This document shows, in pieces, positions 1 through 9,916 of a stretch of DNA of 44,963 nt (position 1 is its first letter; every line of letters starts with the position of its first letter). The notes below the pieces were generated by a model that worked only from the letters and a program-made list of their open reading frames with translations, made no database searches and was not told where the DNA came from. A program made the position numbers and the translations under genes. This DNA comes from an uncultured Pseudomonadota bacterium (GTDB taxonomy: Bacteria; Myxococcota_A; UBA796; UBA9615). The stretch spans positions 1-44,963 of the forward strand of contig CALAGR010000303.1 in the NCBI GenBank assembly GCA_937891735.1, read 5' to 3'.

Positions 1-501
1 GAGCGCGCCATCGCCGGAGCCTGGAGGGCGCTCGCAGAGCAGCGCGCACAGGACGCGGTGGCCGAGGCGGAGCGCGCGACCCGTCTGCTCCCGGACGACG
101 CAGAGGCCTGGCACGTCCGCTGCCGGGCTCACATCGCCGTCGCGGACTGGCCCGCGGCGCTGGAGTCGGCGGGCATCCTGCGGCGCTTCGACCCGGCGTC
201 TCCAGCCGCGCTCGAGCTCCTGGGACGTGCGGCGATCGAGGTGGGCGACCGCGACCTCGCCCACCAGGCGTTCACGGCCCTGGATGGACTGGAGCCGACC
301 CTGCCGGGCCCGCGGGTCGGTCTGGCCCTCGTGTCCGCGCGGCTGGACCGGGACCCGGCCGCGGCCATCGCACACCTGGAGGTCGCCCTGGCTCGGGACC
401 CGTCCCTGGAGCTGTCGGGGCTCCTCCTGCGGCCGCACTGGCAGCCCCTCGCTGAAGACGCGGCGTTCGTGCAGGCCCTGAGCGCGCTCCTGCAGCGCTG
501 A
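1..501 (+). CDS. TPR-type repeat protein, C-terminal part (5' end outside window)
   Basis: The reading frame is open from base 1 to the stop at 499-501, so the visible 166 residues are the C-terminal end of a longer protein. A GTG at 58 could be a start but nothing supports it over continuation from upstream. The sequence is a run of Ala/Leu-rich helix pairs with TPR spacing (AERATRLLPDDAEAWHVRCR, then ALESAGILRRFDPASPAALE, then HLEVALARDPSLE), a fold used for protein-protein contacts. No signal peptide can be judged because the start is missing. It converges with groEL, and the two stops are 65 bases apart. The partner and role are unknown. Confidence 0.7.
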   Translation, partial: ERAIAGAWRALAEQRAQDAVAEAERATRLLPDDAEAWHVRCRAHIAVADWPAALESAGILRRFDPASPAALELLGRAAIEVGDRDLAHQAFTALDGLEPTLPGPRVGLALVSARLDRDPAAAIAHLEVALARDPSLELSGLLLRPHWQPLAEDAAFVQALSALLQR

Positions 502-511
502 CCCCAAGCAC

Positions 512-541
512 GACGGCCCCCCCGCACGCGGAGAGGCCGTC
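512..541. terminator. Hairpin between convergent TPR gene and groEL
   Basis: Seven-base perfect arms GACGGCC (512-518) and GGCCGTC (535-541) enclose a 16-base loop, in the gap between two converging stop codons. There is no T-run on either strand, so it is a possible bidirectional terminator on position and pairing only. Confidence 0.45.
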
Positions 542-549
542 GATTCGAA

Positions 550-563
550 ACCGCGTACGCGGT
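550..563. repeat. 14-base perfect palindrome just after groEL stop
   Basis: ACCGCGTACGCGGT is its own reverse complement and begins 3 bases after the groEL stop codon. It could help form the 3' end of the groEL mRNA together with the hairpin at 512-541. A protein-binding role is possible but unsupported. Confidence 0.4.
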
Positions 564-566
564 CGG

Positions 567-2231
<1,665 letters not shown>

Positions 2232-2528
2232 CTAGTCCTCCAGAACGATGCCGAGGATGTCATCCTCGCGCAGGATGAGATGCTCGATTCCGTCCACCTT
2301 GATCTCGGTGCCGCTGTACTTGCCGAAGAGGACGCGGTCGCCCTCCTGGAGTTGCAGGGACGCGCGGGTCCCGTCGTCCAGGGTCTTGCCAGCGCCAACG
2401 GCGAGCACGATGCCCTCAGCGGGCTTCTCCTTGGCGGAATCGGGGATGTACAGACCACCCTTCGTCTTCGTGTCGGAATCGACGCGCTTGACGAGAACAC
2501 GGTCAGAAAGCGGCGTGACCTTCATCAC
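2232..2528 (-). CDS. groES: Co-chaperonin GroES
   Basis: Ten-kDa lid of the GroEL chamber, 98 residues, normal length. The family pattern is complete: start [16 protein letters not shown], the mobile loop around residues 18-32 ([17 protein letters not shown]), then [27 protein letters not shown] and the end [11 protein letters not shown]. It is the first gene of a two-gene operon with groEL. AGAGAG lies just before the ATG as a ribosome site, and a promoter with a consensus -35 lies about 100 bases upstream. Confidence 0.98.
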   Translation of the reverse strand: MMKVTPLSDRVLVKRVDSDTKTKGGLYIPDSAKEKPAEGIVLAVGAGKTLDDGTRASLQLQEGDRVLFGKYSGTEIKVDGIEHLILREDDILGIVLED

Positions 2529-2626
2529 TCTCTCCAGGATGCTCGGGGTCGGTCCCCGGCGATTGATTGATGTTGATGGGCCGCAGGAGAGCGACCAGCT
2601 ACCCGGCTCTGGCCGGATCGGGGGCT

Positions 2627-2654
2627 GATTTAGTCACCCACCCCGGGGTGTCAA
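2627..2654 (-). promoter_or_regulatory. Predicted housekeeping sigma promoter of groES-groEL
   Basis: On the minus strand a perfect -35 TTGACA (2654 to 2649) is followed after 16 bases by TAAATC (2632 to 2627). It points toward groES, whose ATG is at 2528, leaving a leader of roughly 90 bases. The -10 is imperfect. No CIRCE element is present, so heat-shock control through HrcA is not visible. Confidence 0.6.
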
Positions 2655-2673
2655 GCGAACCGATTTCGGTTTT

Positions 2674-3321
2674 TCAGGCCGCCAGGGCCGCGCGCTCTCG
2701 CTTCCCTTCGGCGGGCAGGCGGTAGAACCGCCGCAGCTCGCCGAGGAACTGATCGACCCCGCCCTCCAGGAGCGCCGCGAGATGGTCGGCGTAGCGGCGG
2801 CCCAGGTGGTGCGCGGCCCGGTACCGCTCCTGCTCGTCCGGGTGCAGGCCCGGGAGCGGCTCGAACGCGCCGAACAGCCGCCGCAGGAGCGGGCGCGCGC
2901 CGGCCCCGCCGTTGAAGGTGTGGTCCAGCAGCAGGACCGTGCTGGCCTTGTCCACCTCCGCCTGGATCTCCAGGTCGAGCATGCGGACCTGCCGCTCCTG
3001 CCGGCCCGACCAGAGCAGCAGCAGGAAGTGGGAGACACCCTCGGTGGCGTGGCAGTGCGCCTGCAGGGAGCCCTTCACGAGCCCCGCCTGGACCTCGTCG
3101 GCGAGGTACACCGCCACCTCCAGGCCATCGCCGGAGTCCTCGACCAGGACCTGCTCGGGGCTGCCTCGCAGCTCCGGCGCGGCGGCCCCCGACTCCACGA
3201 GGGCGTCCAGTCCGCCGGTCCCCACGAGGAAGCGCGTCACATCCTCGCCCGCCTGCACCGCGTAGATCGCCTCGAGGTGACGCTGGATGCCCCGCAGCGC
3301 GTCGCGCGCGGCGGCGGTCAA
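2674..3321 (-). CDS. Conserved-looking protein of unknown function, second of a pair
   Basis: I do not recognise this family. I place the start at TTG 3321, which overlaps the stop of the upstream gene (ATTGA). A longer frame to ATG 3495 exists, but its first 58 residues are Arg/Gly-rich shadow of the upstream gene. The resulting 215-residue protein is soluble, with no signal peptide or membrane segment. It has an alpha-helical N-terminus (AARDALRGIQRHLEAIY), a central beta-rich part (GLEVAVYLADEVQAGL, GVSHFLLLLWSGRQERQVRM) and a helical C-terminus ending in RRFYRLPAEGKRERAALAA. Overlap with its neighbour suggests the two products act together, perhaps as a complex. Confidence 0.75.
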   Translation of the reverse strand: MTAAARDALRGIQRHLEAIYAVQAGEDVTRFLVGTGGLDALVESGAAAPELRGSPEQVLVEDSGDGLEVAVYLADEVQAGLVKGSLQAHCHATEGVSHFLLLLWSGRQERQVRMLDLEIQAEVDKASTVLLLDHTFNGGAGARPLLRRLFGAFEPLPGLHPDEQERYRAAHHLGRRYADHLAALLEGGVDQFLGELRRFYRLPAEGKRERAALAA

Positions 3322-3926
3322 TGCACCGACCCGCCGCCGTCCGAAGAAGGGGCCACGATCAGCATGCCCTTCGCCTCCAGCCGGCGCGCCACCCGCTCGT
3401 CGCCGGTGGCCAGCCACCGCTCGTACAGGGCCAGGATCTCCCGGTCGCTGTTGGCCGCGCTGCCGCCGCGCACGCCCTCCAGGACACCGACACATTCGTC
3501 GAAGCGATCACCCAGGGAGGCGAACACCGAGTCGTTCGAGAACCCACCGCCGGTCAGGACGGCGAGGTGGCGATAGGCGGTGGTGCCCAGCCCCGCGTAG
3601 TAGCCCCGGTCCACGGACGAGCGCCGCTCGAGCGACTCGCCGAAGAAGCCCAGCAGGTACAGGCTCGAGTCCGCCAGGTGCTTGAGCTCCGCGGCGCGGG
3701 CCCGGGGATCGCCGATCATCGCTTCGAGGAGCCGGATCCCGAAGGGGCGCTGATCCACGCGTTCCCCGCCGGATCGGACGAGGGTGCGGGTCCGGAGGAA
3801 GTCGACCAGGAGGTTCACGAGGTAGAACTCCGTGTGCTCCTCGAGCTCGCTTCCCTGCTCCGCAGAGGCCGCCTGGACCTTGTCGTAGAAGAACCCGAAG
3901 AGGTTCCCGTCAGCCACGATCTCCAT
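3318..3926 (-). CDS. Protein of unknown function, first of a pair
   Basis: I do not recognise this family. ATG 3926 is chosen over upstream ATGs because GGAAGGGAG sits 5 bases before it and the upstream in-frame codons look non-coding. The 202-residue product is predicted cytosolic and mostly helical: MEIVADGNLFGFFYDKV, an EEHTEFYLVNLLVDFLRTRT helix, a middle stretch with LKHLADSSLYLLGFFGES, GYYAGLGTTAYRHLAVL, and a C-terminal helix LALYERWLATGDERVARRLE. It overlaps the downstream gene by 4 bases. Its start faces rpoZ, with about 170 bases between them. Confidence 0.8.
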   Translation of the reverse strand: MEIVADGNLFGFFYDKVQAASAEQGSELEEHTEFYLVNLLVDFLRTRTLVRSGGERVDQRPFGIRLLEAMIGDPRARAAELKHLADSSLYLLGFFGESLERRSSVDRGYYAGLGTTAYRHLAVLTGGGFSNDSVFASLGDRFDECVGVLEGVRGGSAANSDREILALYERWLATGDERVARRLEAKGMLIVAPSSDGGGSVH

Positions 3927-3966
3927 GTGCGCTCCCTTCCGAGACTCCTTGTTCATCCTATCGACG

Positions 3967-3994
3967 TAGGTACGGCGGACTTGATTCACCACAA
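3967..3994 (-). promoter_or_regulatory. Possible promoter for the unknown gene pair
   Basis: Minus-strand TTGTGG (3994 to 3989), a 16-base spacer, then TACCTA (3972 to 3967), about 40 bases before the ATG at 3926. Both boxes are imperfect, so this is a weak call supported mainly by its position in a divergent intergenic region. Confidence 0.3.
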
Positions 3995-4021
3995 CTCTTT
4001 CGTGTGCGCTCCGCCAGGCCG

Positions 4022-4050
4022 TTGACACCTAGGAGGCCTGCCCCTATCTT
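4022..4050 (+). promoter_or_regulatory. Predicted housekeeping sigma promoter of rpoZ
   Basis: Perfect -35 TTGACA (4022-4027), a 17-base spacer and -10 TATCTT (4045-4050), with transcription expected near 4057. This is the closest match to the vegetative consensus in the window. It leaves a leader of about 40 bases before rpoZ. Confidence 0.8.
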
Positions 4051-4095
4051 GCCGCGTCCGCCGACCGAGGTCGTTGGCGATCCCCTGGAGATCAT

Positions 4096-4455
4096 ATGGC
4101 TCGCGTTACTGTCGAAGACTGCCTCGAGCAGGTCGAGAACCGCTTTGCGCTCGTGCTCCTGGCCGCCCAGCGCACGCGTCAGCTCATGAAGGGTGACGAG
4201 CCCCGGCTCGAGTCCTCCGCTGACAACAAGGAAGCGGTGACGGCCCTTCGGGAGATCGCCGACGGCCTCATCACCCTGGACGACATGGCCTCCATGCGCC
4301 GCGAGAACGAGCGGGTCGATGCAGCCGAGCAGGCCGCCCTCGCCGAGAACGCCGCCCAGGCCCGTGCCGCCGCCCTCGCCCGCCTGCAGGCCAACGCCTC
4401 CGTGAACTCCTCGCCCGTCATGCAGGGCCTGCCCGACCACCTCAGGGAGCGCTAG
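4096..4455 (+). CDS. rpoZ: RNA polymerase omega subunit
   Basis: Small subunit that helps fold and hold the beta-prime subunit of RNA polymerase. The N-terminal half [17 protein letters not shown] followed by [13 protein letters not shown] is the omega signature, and the 119 residues exceed the usual 80-100 because of a C-terminal Ala-rich helical tail ([20 protein letters not shown]). GGAG lies 5 bases before the ATG. In many bacteria rpoZ adjoins gmk or spoT; here it is followed instead by a small unknown gene and hutH, an unusual neighbourhood. Confidence 0.95.
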   Translation: MARVTVEDCLEQVENRFALVLLAAQRTRQLMKGDEPRLESSADNKEAVTALREIADGLITLDDMASMRRENERVDAAEQAALAENAAQARAAALARLQANASVNSSPVMQGLPDHLRER

Positions 4456-4459
4456 AGCC

Positions 4460-4657
4460 ATGGCCGACGCCTACGAGATCACGAAGCTCGAGCCCTACAA
4501 GTTCGACAGCCGCCTGACCGAGTCCGGTCTGGGCGACGGCCGCCTCAACGCGGACGAAGTGAACGCCTACCTGGCGGCGCTGCCGGACCTCACCGACAAG
4601 TCCGAGACGTTCGAGGTCTTCCTCGAAGAGGGACTGACCCCCGCGACCTCGCGCTGA
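4460..4657 (+). CDS. Small acidic protein of unknown function
   Basis: A 65-residue reading frame starting 4 bases after the rpoZ stop and ending 13 bases before hutH. Codon third positions are almost all G or C, as in the neighbouring real genes, which supports coding. The product is acidic with no signal peptide or membrane segment. The stretch GLGDGRLNADEVNAYLAALP resembles one EF-hand or dockerin-like loop and helix (D-x-R-x-N-x-D-E), but a single short match cannot establish calcium binding. Co-transcription with rpoZ is likely. Confidence 0.65.
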   Translation: MADAYEITKLEPYKFDSRLTESGLGDGRLNADEVNAYLAALPDLTDKSETFEVFLEEGLTPATSR

Positions 4658-4670
4658 CCACCGGTCCGTG

Positions 4671-6206
<1,536 letters not shown>

Positions 6207-6224
6207 CGAGTCCGGAACGCAAGA

Positions 6225-6254
6225 GGCGCTCTCCGGGAAGTCCCGAAGAGCGCC
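6225..6254 (+). terminator. Rho-independent-like terminator of hutH
   Basis: Arms GGCGCTCT (6225-6232) and AGAGCGCC (6247-6254) pair perfectly, then after one mismatch CGGG and CCCG continue the stem to an AAGT loop. It starts 18 bases after the hutH stop and is followed by the mildly T-rich GTCTTGTTC. Confidence 0.75.
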
Positions 6255-6713
6255 GTCTTGTTCCCGCGGACCTGCGACTGGTGAGGAGGAGGGGGGTCGG
6301 TCGCAGATCCTGGGTGGCGTCGCTTCCTCGGCGGTGAGGGGGAGGAGGGGTGCCGTCTCGAAACGAGAACGGAAGCTTCGCCTGTGACTCCAGCCTCTGG
6401 CTTGAGGGGGAGGGGGGCCAGCACCGAAGTGTGGCTGGAGTCGCGTATTGAAAGAGCGTTTCTGCACCAATGACTTTGCACGCGGTGTGCCAGCTCTGCA
6501 GATGCGCCGTTCTTTCTTCCAGATTTTGTTTGAAGTAGCTGAGATCGCACGCATTCCTCGTGAACCGAGGCCTCGCCCCCAGGCCTCACGCCCCAAGGTG
6601 CCCCGCCGAGCGTCTGGGTTTCTGGTGGGACGACCGTTTCATTCTGACTGATATTTCATTATGAAACCATCAGTGGTCCATCTTCTCGAGCGGCCGCGCC
6701 CTTCAGGTCACTT
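6255..6713. other. Long non-coding gap with G-rich repeats and a nested inverted repeat
   Basis: No convincing gene is present. Three G-rich copies of the type TGAGG(A/G)GGAGGGGG lie near 6282-6296, 6334-6350 and 6403-6417. The third sits inside a nested inverted repeat: GACTCCAGCC (6386-6395) pairs with GGCTGGAGTC (6433-6442), and inside it CTGGC (6397-6401) with GCCAG (6417-6421). From about 6443 to 6710 the composition becomes clearly richer in A and T than its surroundings. A structured RNA, a decayed mobile element or a protein-binding region are all possible. Confidence 0.5.
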
Positions 6714-6742
6714 TTGCGGCAATCGACCAACGGCCCTAGAAT
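6714..6742 (+). promoter_or_regulatory. Predicted promoter of the khpA-sigma-anti-sigma operon
   Basis: -35 TTGCGG (6714-6719), a 17-base spacer and -10 TAGAAT (6737-6742), with transcription expected near 6749. A longer frame for the next gene would start at TTG 6714, inside this promoter, which argues for the downstream GTG 6801 as the true start. Confidence 0.65.
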
Positions 6743-6800
6743 CGAGGATCCCAGGGCGAGCCTGTGGACCGCGAGTGGGCTGTTGAAGCAGGAGACGTCG

Positions 6801-7043
6801 GTGAGAGAACTCGTCGAGCTGATGGTGAAGGCGCTTGTGGATCTGCCCGAGGAGGTCGAAGTCACGGAAGTCGTGGGTCGCCATTCGTGCGTGATCGAAC
6901 TCAAGGTGGCGAAGGAGGACATCGGAAAGGTGATCGGCAAAAAGGGAGTCCACGCGCAGGCGCTCCGCACGATCATCTCCGCCGCCGGCGGCAAGCGAAA
7001 GAAGCGCTACGTCCTCGAGATCATCGAGGACCGCGACGACTGA
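6801..7043 (+). CDS. khpA: KH-domain RNA-binding protein KhpA
   Basis: Small RNA-binding protein of the KhpA (YlqC) family, which in other bacteria binds many transcripts, often with KhpB, and affects cell division and translation. GTG 6801 with GGAG 7 bases upstream gives 80 residues, the usual size. The single KH fold carries the GxxG loop as GKKG (46-49, in IGKVIGKKGVHAQALRTII) and ends in a basic patch GGKRKKRY. In many genomes khpA lies between rpsP and rimM; here it leads an ECF sigma factor operon, with 3 bases to the sigma gene's first possible ATG. Confidence 0.92.
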   Translation: MRELVELMVKALVDLPEEVEVTEVVGRHSCVIELKVAKEDIGKVIGKKGVHAQALRTIISAAGGKRKKRYVLEIIEDRDD

Positions 7044-7208
7044 GTCATGACGTCGAACGAAAGTGATGGACCACCGCCCCCCGCCTCGGGAATAGGCGAG
7101 CACGTCGAGGGGTCAGAGCTGTACCCGCGAGCTGAAGAAGCGGGCGGTGGCCCCGGACCGGCAGGGATCGACCCGGGCGCCATTCGCAACGGAGGAACGG
7201 CAAAGCCC

Positions 7209-7808
7209 ATGGCGCATGCACAGCTGAAGTTGGTACCGCAGCCCTCTCCCGAGTCGATCTCGGACGAGGAGATCAAGACGATCGCGGCCCGGGACAAGGA
7301 CCGTGCGTTCGACCTCCTGGTCCGCAAGTACCGGGACCGGATCTACTACCACGCCCTGTACATCACGAAAGACAGCCAGGAGGCGTTCGACGTCGCCCAG
7401 GACGTCTTCGTGCGTGGGTACCACGAGGCCCGGCTCTTCGACGATGGCTTCCGGATGAAGGCCTGGCTGTTCCGGGTCTGCACGAACCGTTGCTACAACA
7501 TCGTGCGAGACAAGCACCGTCGCGGGGGGATCCTCGACCGCCTCGGCAAGGCGGATGAGGCACTTCGGGTGCACCACAAGGCCATCGACTCGGTGATCGC
7601 CCAGGAGCTCAGCGCCGAGATGATGGGCGCCATGGAGCAGCTGAGCGAGGAGCACCGGACCATCCTGATCCTGCGGTACTACGACGACCTGTCCTACCAG
7701 GAGATCGCCGACACGCTCGAGGTCAAGCTGGGGACGGTCATGAGCAGGCTCTCCCGGGCCAAGGTCAAGCTCGCCGAGTTCCTGAATCGAGAGGACCACA
7801 CTGAATGA
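7209..7808 (+). CDS. ECF-type RNA polymerase sigma factor
   Basis: Alternative sigma factor that redirects RNA polymerase to stress or envelope genes. Region 2 spans about residues 33-104 (AFDLLVRKYRDRIYYHAL, DVAQDVFVRGY, MKAWLFRVCTNRCYNIVRD) and region 4 about 138-192 (LSEEHRTILILRYYDDLSYQ, EIADTLEVKLGTVMSRLSRA). I chose ATG 7209 (199 residues, with GGAGGA 12 bases upstream). The in-frame ATG 7047 would add 54 residues, but those codons have weak G/C third positions and no ribosome site. The last codons overlap the anti-sigma gene by 4 bases, the normal pairing for such factors. Confidence 0.9.
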   Translation: MAHAQLKLVPQPSPESISDEEIKTIAARDKDRAFDLLVRKYRDRIYYHALYITKDSQEAFDVAQDVFVRGYHEARLFDDGFRMKAWLFRVCTNRCYNIVRDKHRRGGILDRLGKADEALRVHHKAIDSVIAQELSAEMMGAMEQLSEEHRTILILRYYDDLSYQEIADTLEVKLGTVMSRLSRAKVKLAEFLNREDHTE

Positions 7809-8443
7809 ACTGCTGGCGCATCGAGAACCTGATCGTCCCTTTCCTCGACGGCGAGCTGCCGTCGGCCGAAGAAGGAGCCATCGCGGATCACCTGGAGGCC
7901 TGCCCGCAGTGCAACGGGCTCGTCGAACGAATCGCCTGCCTGCCCGACATCCGCCCCCCGGAGATCGACCCGGACATCACCGACGAGCTGCTCCAGGTGT
8001 TCGATTCGACCCTGCGCGACCGCATCGCGGCGTCCGAGGCCATCCTGGCCACAGACCTCGACAACGGAGCAGAGTCGAGGGCCTGGGGCGCTCCGATGCC
8101 CTCCGTAGCGGCTCTGCCGCGCTCCCGAGCCACCACCTGGATGACCGCGGCGGCGATGGGGCTGCTGCTGTCCCTGGCCGGCTGGAGCTGGGTCACCCAG
8201 CAGCGCATCGAGCAGCTGGAACAGTCCCTGGCGGATCGGGATGACCTGATTCGTCGGCTGGAGCAGGAGGTCGTGGCCACCCGGCTCGACCCGCGGGCCT
8301 TCCCGGTCACGGCCGGCTCCGACAGCTCGCCCGTCTTCCTTCAGCCCGGCGCACCCGCCGGCGCCACCCTGACCGCTTCGCCGTTCCTCATCCCCGCCTC
8401 GTACGGGCTGGCGAGCATCGAGTCGCCCCGCATCCTGCACTAG
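7805..8443 (+). CDS. Zinc-finger anti-sigma factor, membrane-anchored
   Basis: Predicted to hold the preceding sigma factor inactive at the inner membrane. The N-terminal zinc-binding anti-sigma domain has the H-x3-C-x2-C signature as H29, C33 and C36 (HLEACPQC). One membrane helix lies at about 112-130 (WMTAAAMGLLLSLAGWSWV), followed by a short coiled coil (about 131-158, QQRIEQLEQSLADRDDLIRR) and a Pro/Ala-rich periplasmic tail to residue 212. The start ATG overlaps the sigma stop (ATGA). Sensing probably involves the periplasmic part, and the next gene, a secreted PDZ protein, is the natural candidate partner. Confidence 0.92.
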   Translation: MNCWRIENLIVPFLDGELPSAEEGAIADHLEACPQCNGLVERIACLPDIRPPEIDPDITDELLQVFDSTLRDRIAASEAILATDLDNGAESRAWGAPMPSVAALPRSRATTWMTAAAMGLLLSLAGWSWVTQQRIEQLEQSLADRDDLIRRLEQEVVATRLDPRAFPVTAGSDSSPVFLQPGAPAGATLTASPFLIPASYGLASIESPRILH

Positions 8444-8451
8444 CAGCGCCG

Positions 8452-9762
8452 ATGCCCGCATCCCCCACCATCTCCTTGTCGGCGGTCCTGTCCCTGGCCG
8501 CGGTGCTAGGGCTCGGTCCGATCCTGGCGTTCGCCGAGGACGCCCCCCGACCGCCCGCGCCGATCGGTGACTTCGCGGCGCGGGTGGCCCACATCGACCA
8601 GCTGCTCGCCACCGACCTGAGCGACGCCGAGGCCCGCAGCCTGTTCTCGGAGCTGCGGGGCCTGTTGCTGGCGCGGGTCGGTGACGACGTCGTCTCCGAG
8701 TCGGACCTGTACCTGGGGGCGATCCACGGGATGCTCCAGGCCGTCAACACCAGGCACGACGCGAGCGTCTCGCGGGTGGAGCACGCGCTTCCACCAGCCA
8801 CGATGATGCTCAGCGAGCAGCAGGCGAGCCAACTGCGGCGGGATCTCGACGGCCAGATGACGGGCATCGGCATCGACTTCCGGCTCTACCCCGAGCAAGG
8901 GGTCCTGTTGGTGATGGAGGTGCTGCCGGGCTCTCCGGGCGACCGGGCCGGGATCCGCGCTGGGGATCGCATCCTGGCGGTGGACGGGATCGGCTTCGGC
9001 GGCGCGCGGGTGGACGACGTGCTCTCGCTGCTCCAGGGATCCGAGGGCACCTCGCTGACCCTGCGGGTGTGGCGAGGCGATGGCGAGGGGCAGTCGATGT
9101 TCGTCGTGGCCCTCAAGCGTGACGTCTTCCCCGTCCGGTCCGTGCACGACGAGATCGGGCCCGATCAGGTGGGGTGGCTGCACGTCTCGCAGTTCCACGC
9201 CCGCACCGCGGCCGAGGTGGAGGAGGGCGTCCTGCGTCTGCGCAAGCTGGGCGCGGATCGGCTCGTCCTGGACCTTCGCCACTGCCAGGGGGGTGATCTC
9301 CGCGCCGCGGTCGCGGTGGCGGACCTGTTCCTGGCAAAGCAGGCGGTGATCGTGCGGGTGGTGCAACCGGGGGTCGGCGAGGAAGACCTCGTCGCCAACC
9401 GGGAGCAGGTGATCCCCGAGGACCTGGTGGTCCTCGTCAATCGCTGGACCCAGGGATCCGCAGAGGCCGTCGTGTCTGCGCTTCAGGAGCACGCCCGGGC
9501 GTACGTCATCGGCGAGCGGACCATGGGCGCGGGGCGGGTCGAGACCCTGCTCCCGGTGGGGCACGGCCTGGTGCTTCGTGTGGCGTCGGTGCGCCTCGAG
9601 TCCCCCACCGGCCGCTCCTGGCAGGGCACCGGGATCCAGCCCGATCAGTCGCTCGAGGTCGAATCCGCCGTCGCGGTGCAGGGTCCGGACGGTGATCCGC
9701 CGGTCGGGATGGACCAGCAGTTCCAGACGGCCGTGCACTACCTGCAGTCGGAACGGGAGTAG
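8452..9762 (+). CDS. Secreted PDZ/S41 protein, probably a proteolytically dead C-terminal protease homologue
   Basis: Built like carboxy-terminal proteases (CtpA/Tsp): a signal peptide (cleavage likely after AFA, about residue 28), an N-terminal helical region, a PDZ domain (about 136-215, GIGIDFRLYPEQGVLLVMEV then GDRAGIRAGDRILAVDG) and an S41 core. The nucleophile position is kept (S336 in TQGSAEAVVSAL). The catalytic Lys of the family motif GERTxGKGxVQ is Ala (A360) and the following Gln is Glu (E364), in GERTMGAGRVE. Serine-lysine catalysis should therefore be lost. It follows the anti-sigma gene by 8 bases, so a role as a periplasmic peptide-binding sensor for the sigma system is plausible. 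The 436 residues are near the normal length. Confidence 0.85.
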   Translation: MPASPTISLSAVLSLAAVLGLGPILAFAEDAPRPPAPIGDFAARVAHIDQLLATDLSDAEARSLFSELRGLLLARVGDDVVSESDLYLGAIHGMLQAVNTRHDASVSRVEHALPPATMMLSEQQASQLRRDLDGQMTGIGIDFRLYPEQGVLLVMEVLPGSPGDRAGIRAGDRILAVDGIGFGGARVDDVLSLLQGSEGTSLTLRVWRGDGEGQSMFVVALKRDVFPVRSVHDEIGPDQVGWLHVSQFHARTAAEVEEGVLRLRKLGADRLVLDLRHCQGGDLRAAVAVADLFLAKQAVIVRVVQPGVGEEDLVANREQVIPEDLVVLVNRWTQGSAEAVVSALQEHARAYVIGERTMGAGRVETLLPVGHGLVLRVASVRLESPTGRSWQGTGIQPDQSLEVESAVAVQGPDGDPPVGMDQQFQTAVHYLQSERE

Positions 9763-9780
9763 TTCCGAGGCCCCGTCACC

Positions 9781-9810
9781 TTGACCGGCAACAGCCCCGA
9801 CAAGTACCCT
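9781..9810 (+). promoter_or_regulatory. Predicted promoter of the DUF4388-like gene
   Basis: -35 TTGACC (9781-9786), an 18-base spacer and -10 TACCCT (9805-9810), just after the PDZ/S41 stop. It would give a leader of about 100 bases before the chosen TTG start at 9917. Confidence 0.5.
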
Positions 9811-9916
9811 CAAGCCTCTGCGATCCGGGGCGATTACCCCCATGTGCAGCGACGGGGGGGCCCTGACCCATCCCGTCTGCGGAGCCCAGACTCCGAACGA
9901 AAAGGAGGCGGGGTTC

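Noticed and set aside
2529..2673. CIRCE operator upstream of groES
   Set aside because: No TTAGCACTC-N9-GAGTGCTAA-like pair could be found on either strand.
6448..6651. 67-residue frame in the long intergenic gap
   Set aside because: Codon third positions do not follow the strong G/C bias of real genes here, and there is no ribosome site.
7047..7208. 54-residue N-terminal extension of the ECF sigma factor
   Set aside because: Weak third-position bias, no ribosome site at ATG 7047, and the sigma-2 region is complete from 7209; kept only as an alternative start.
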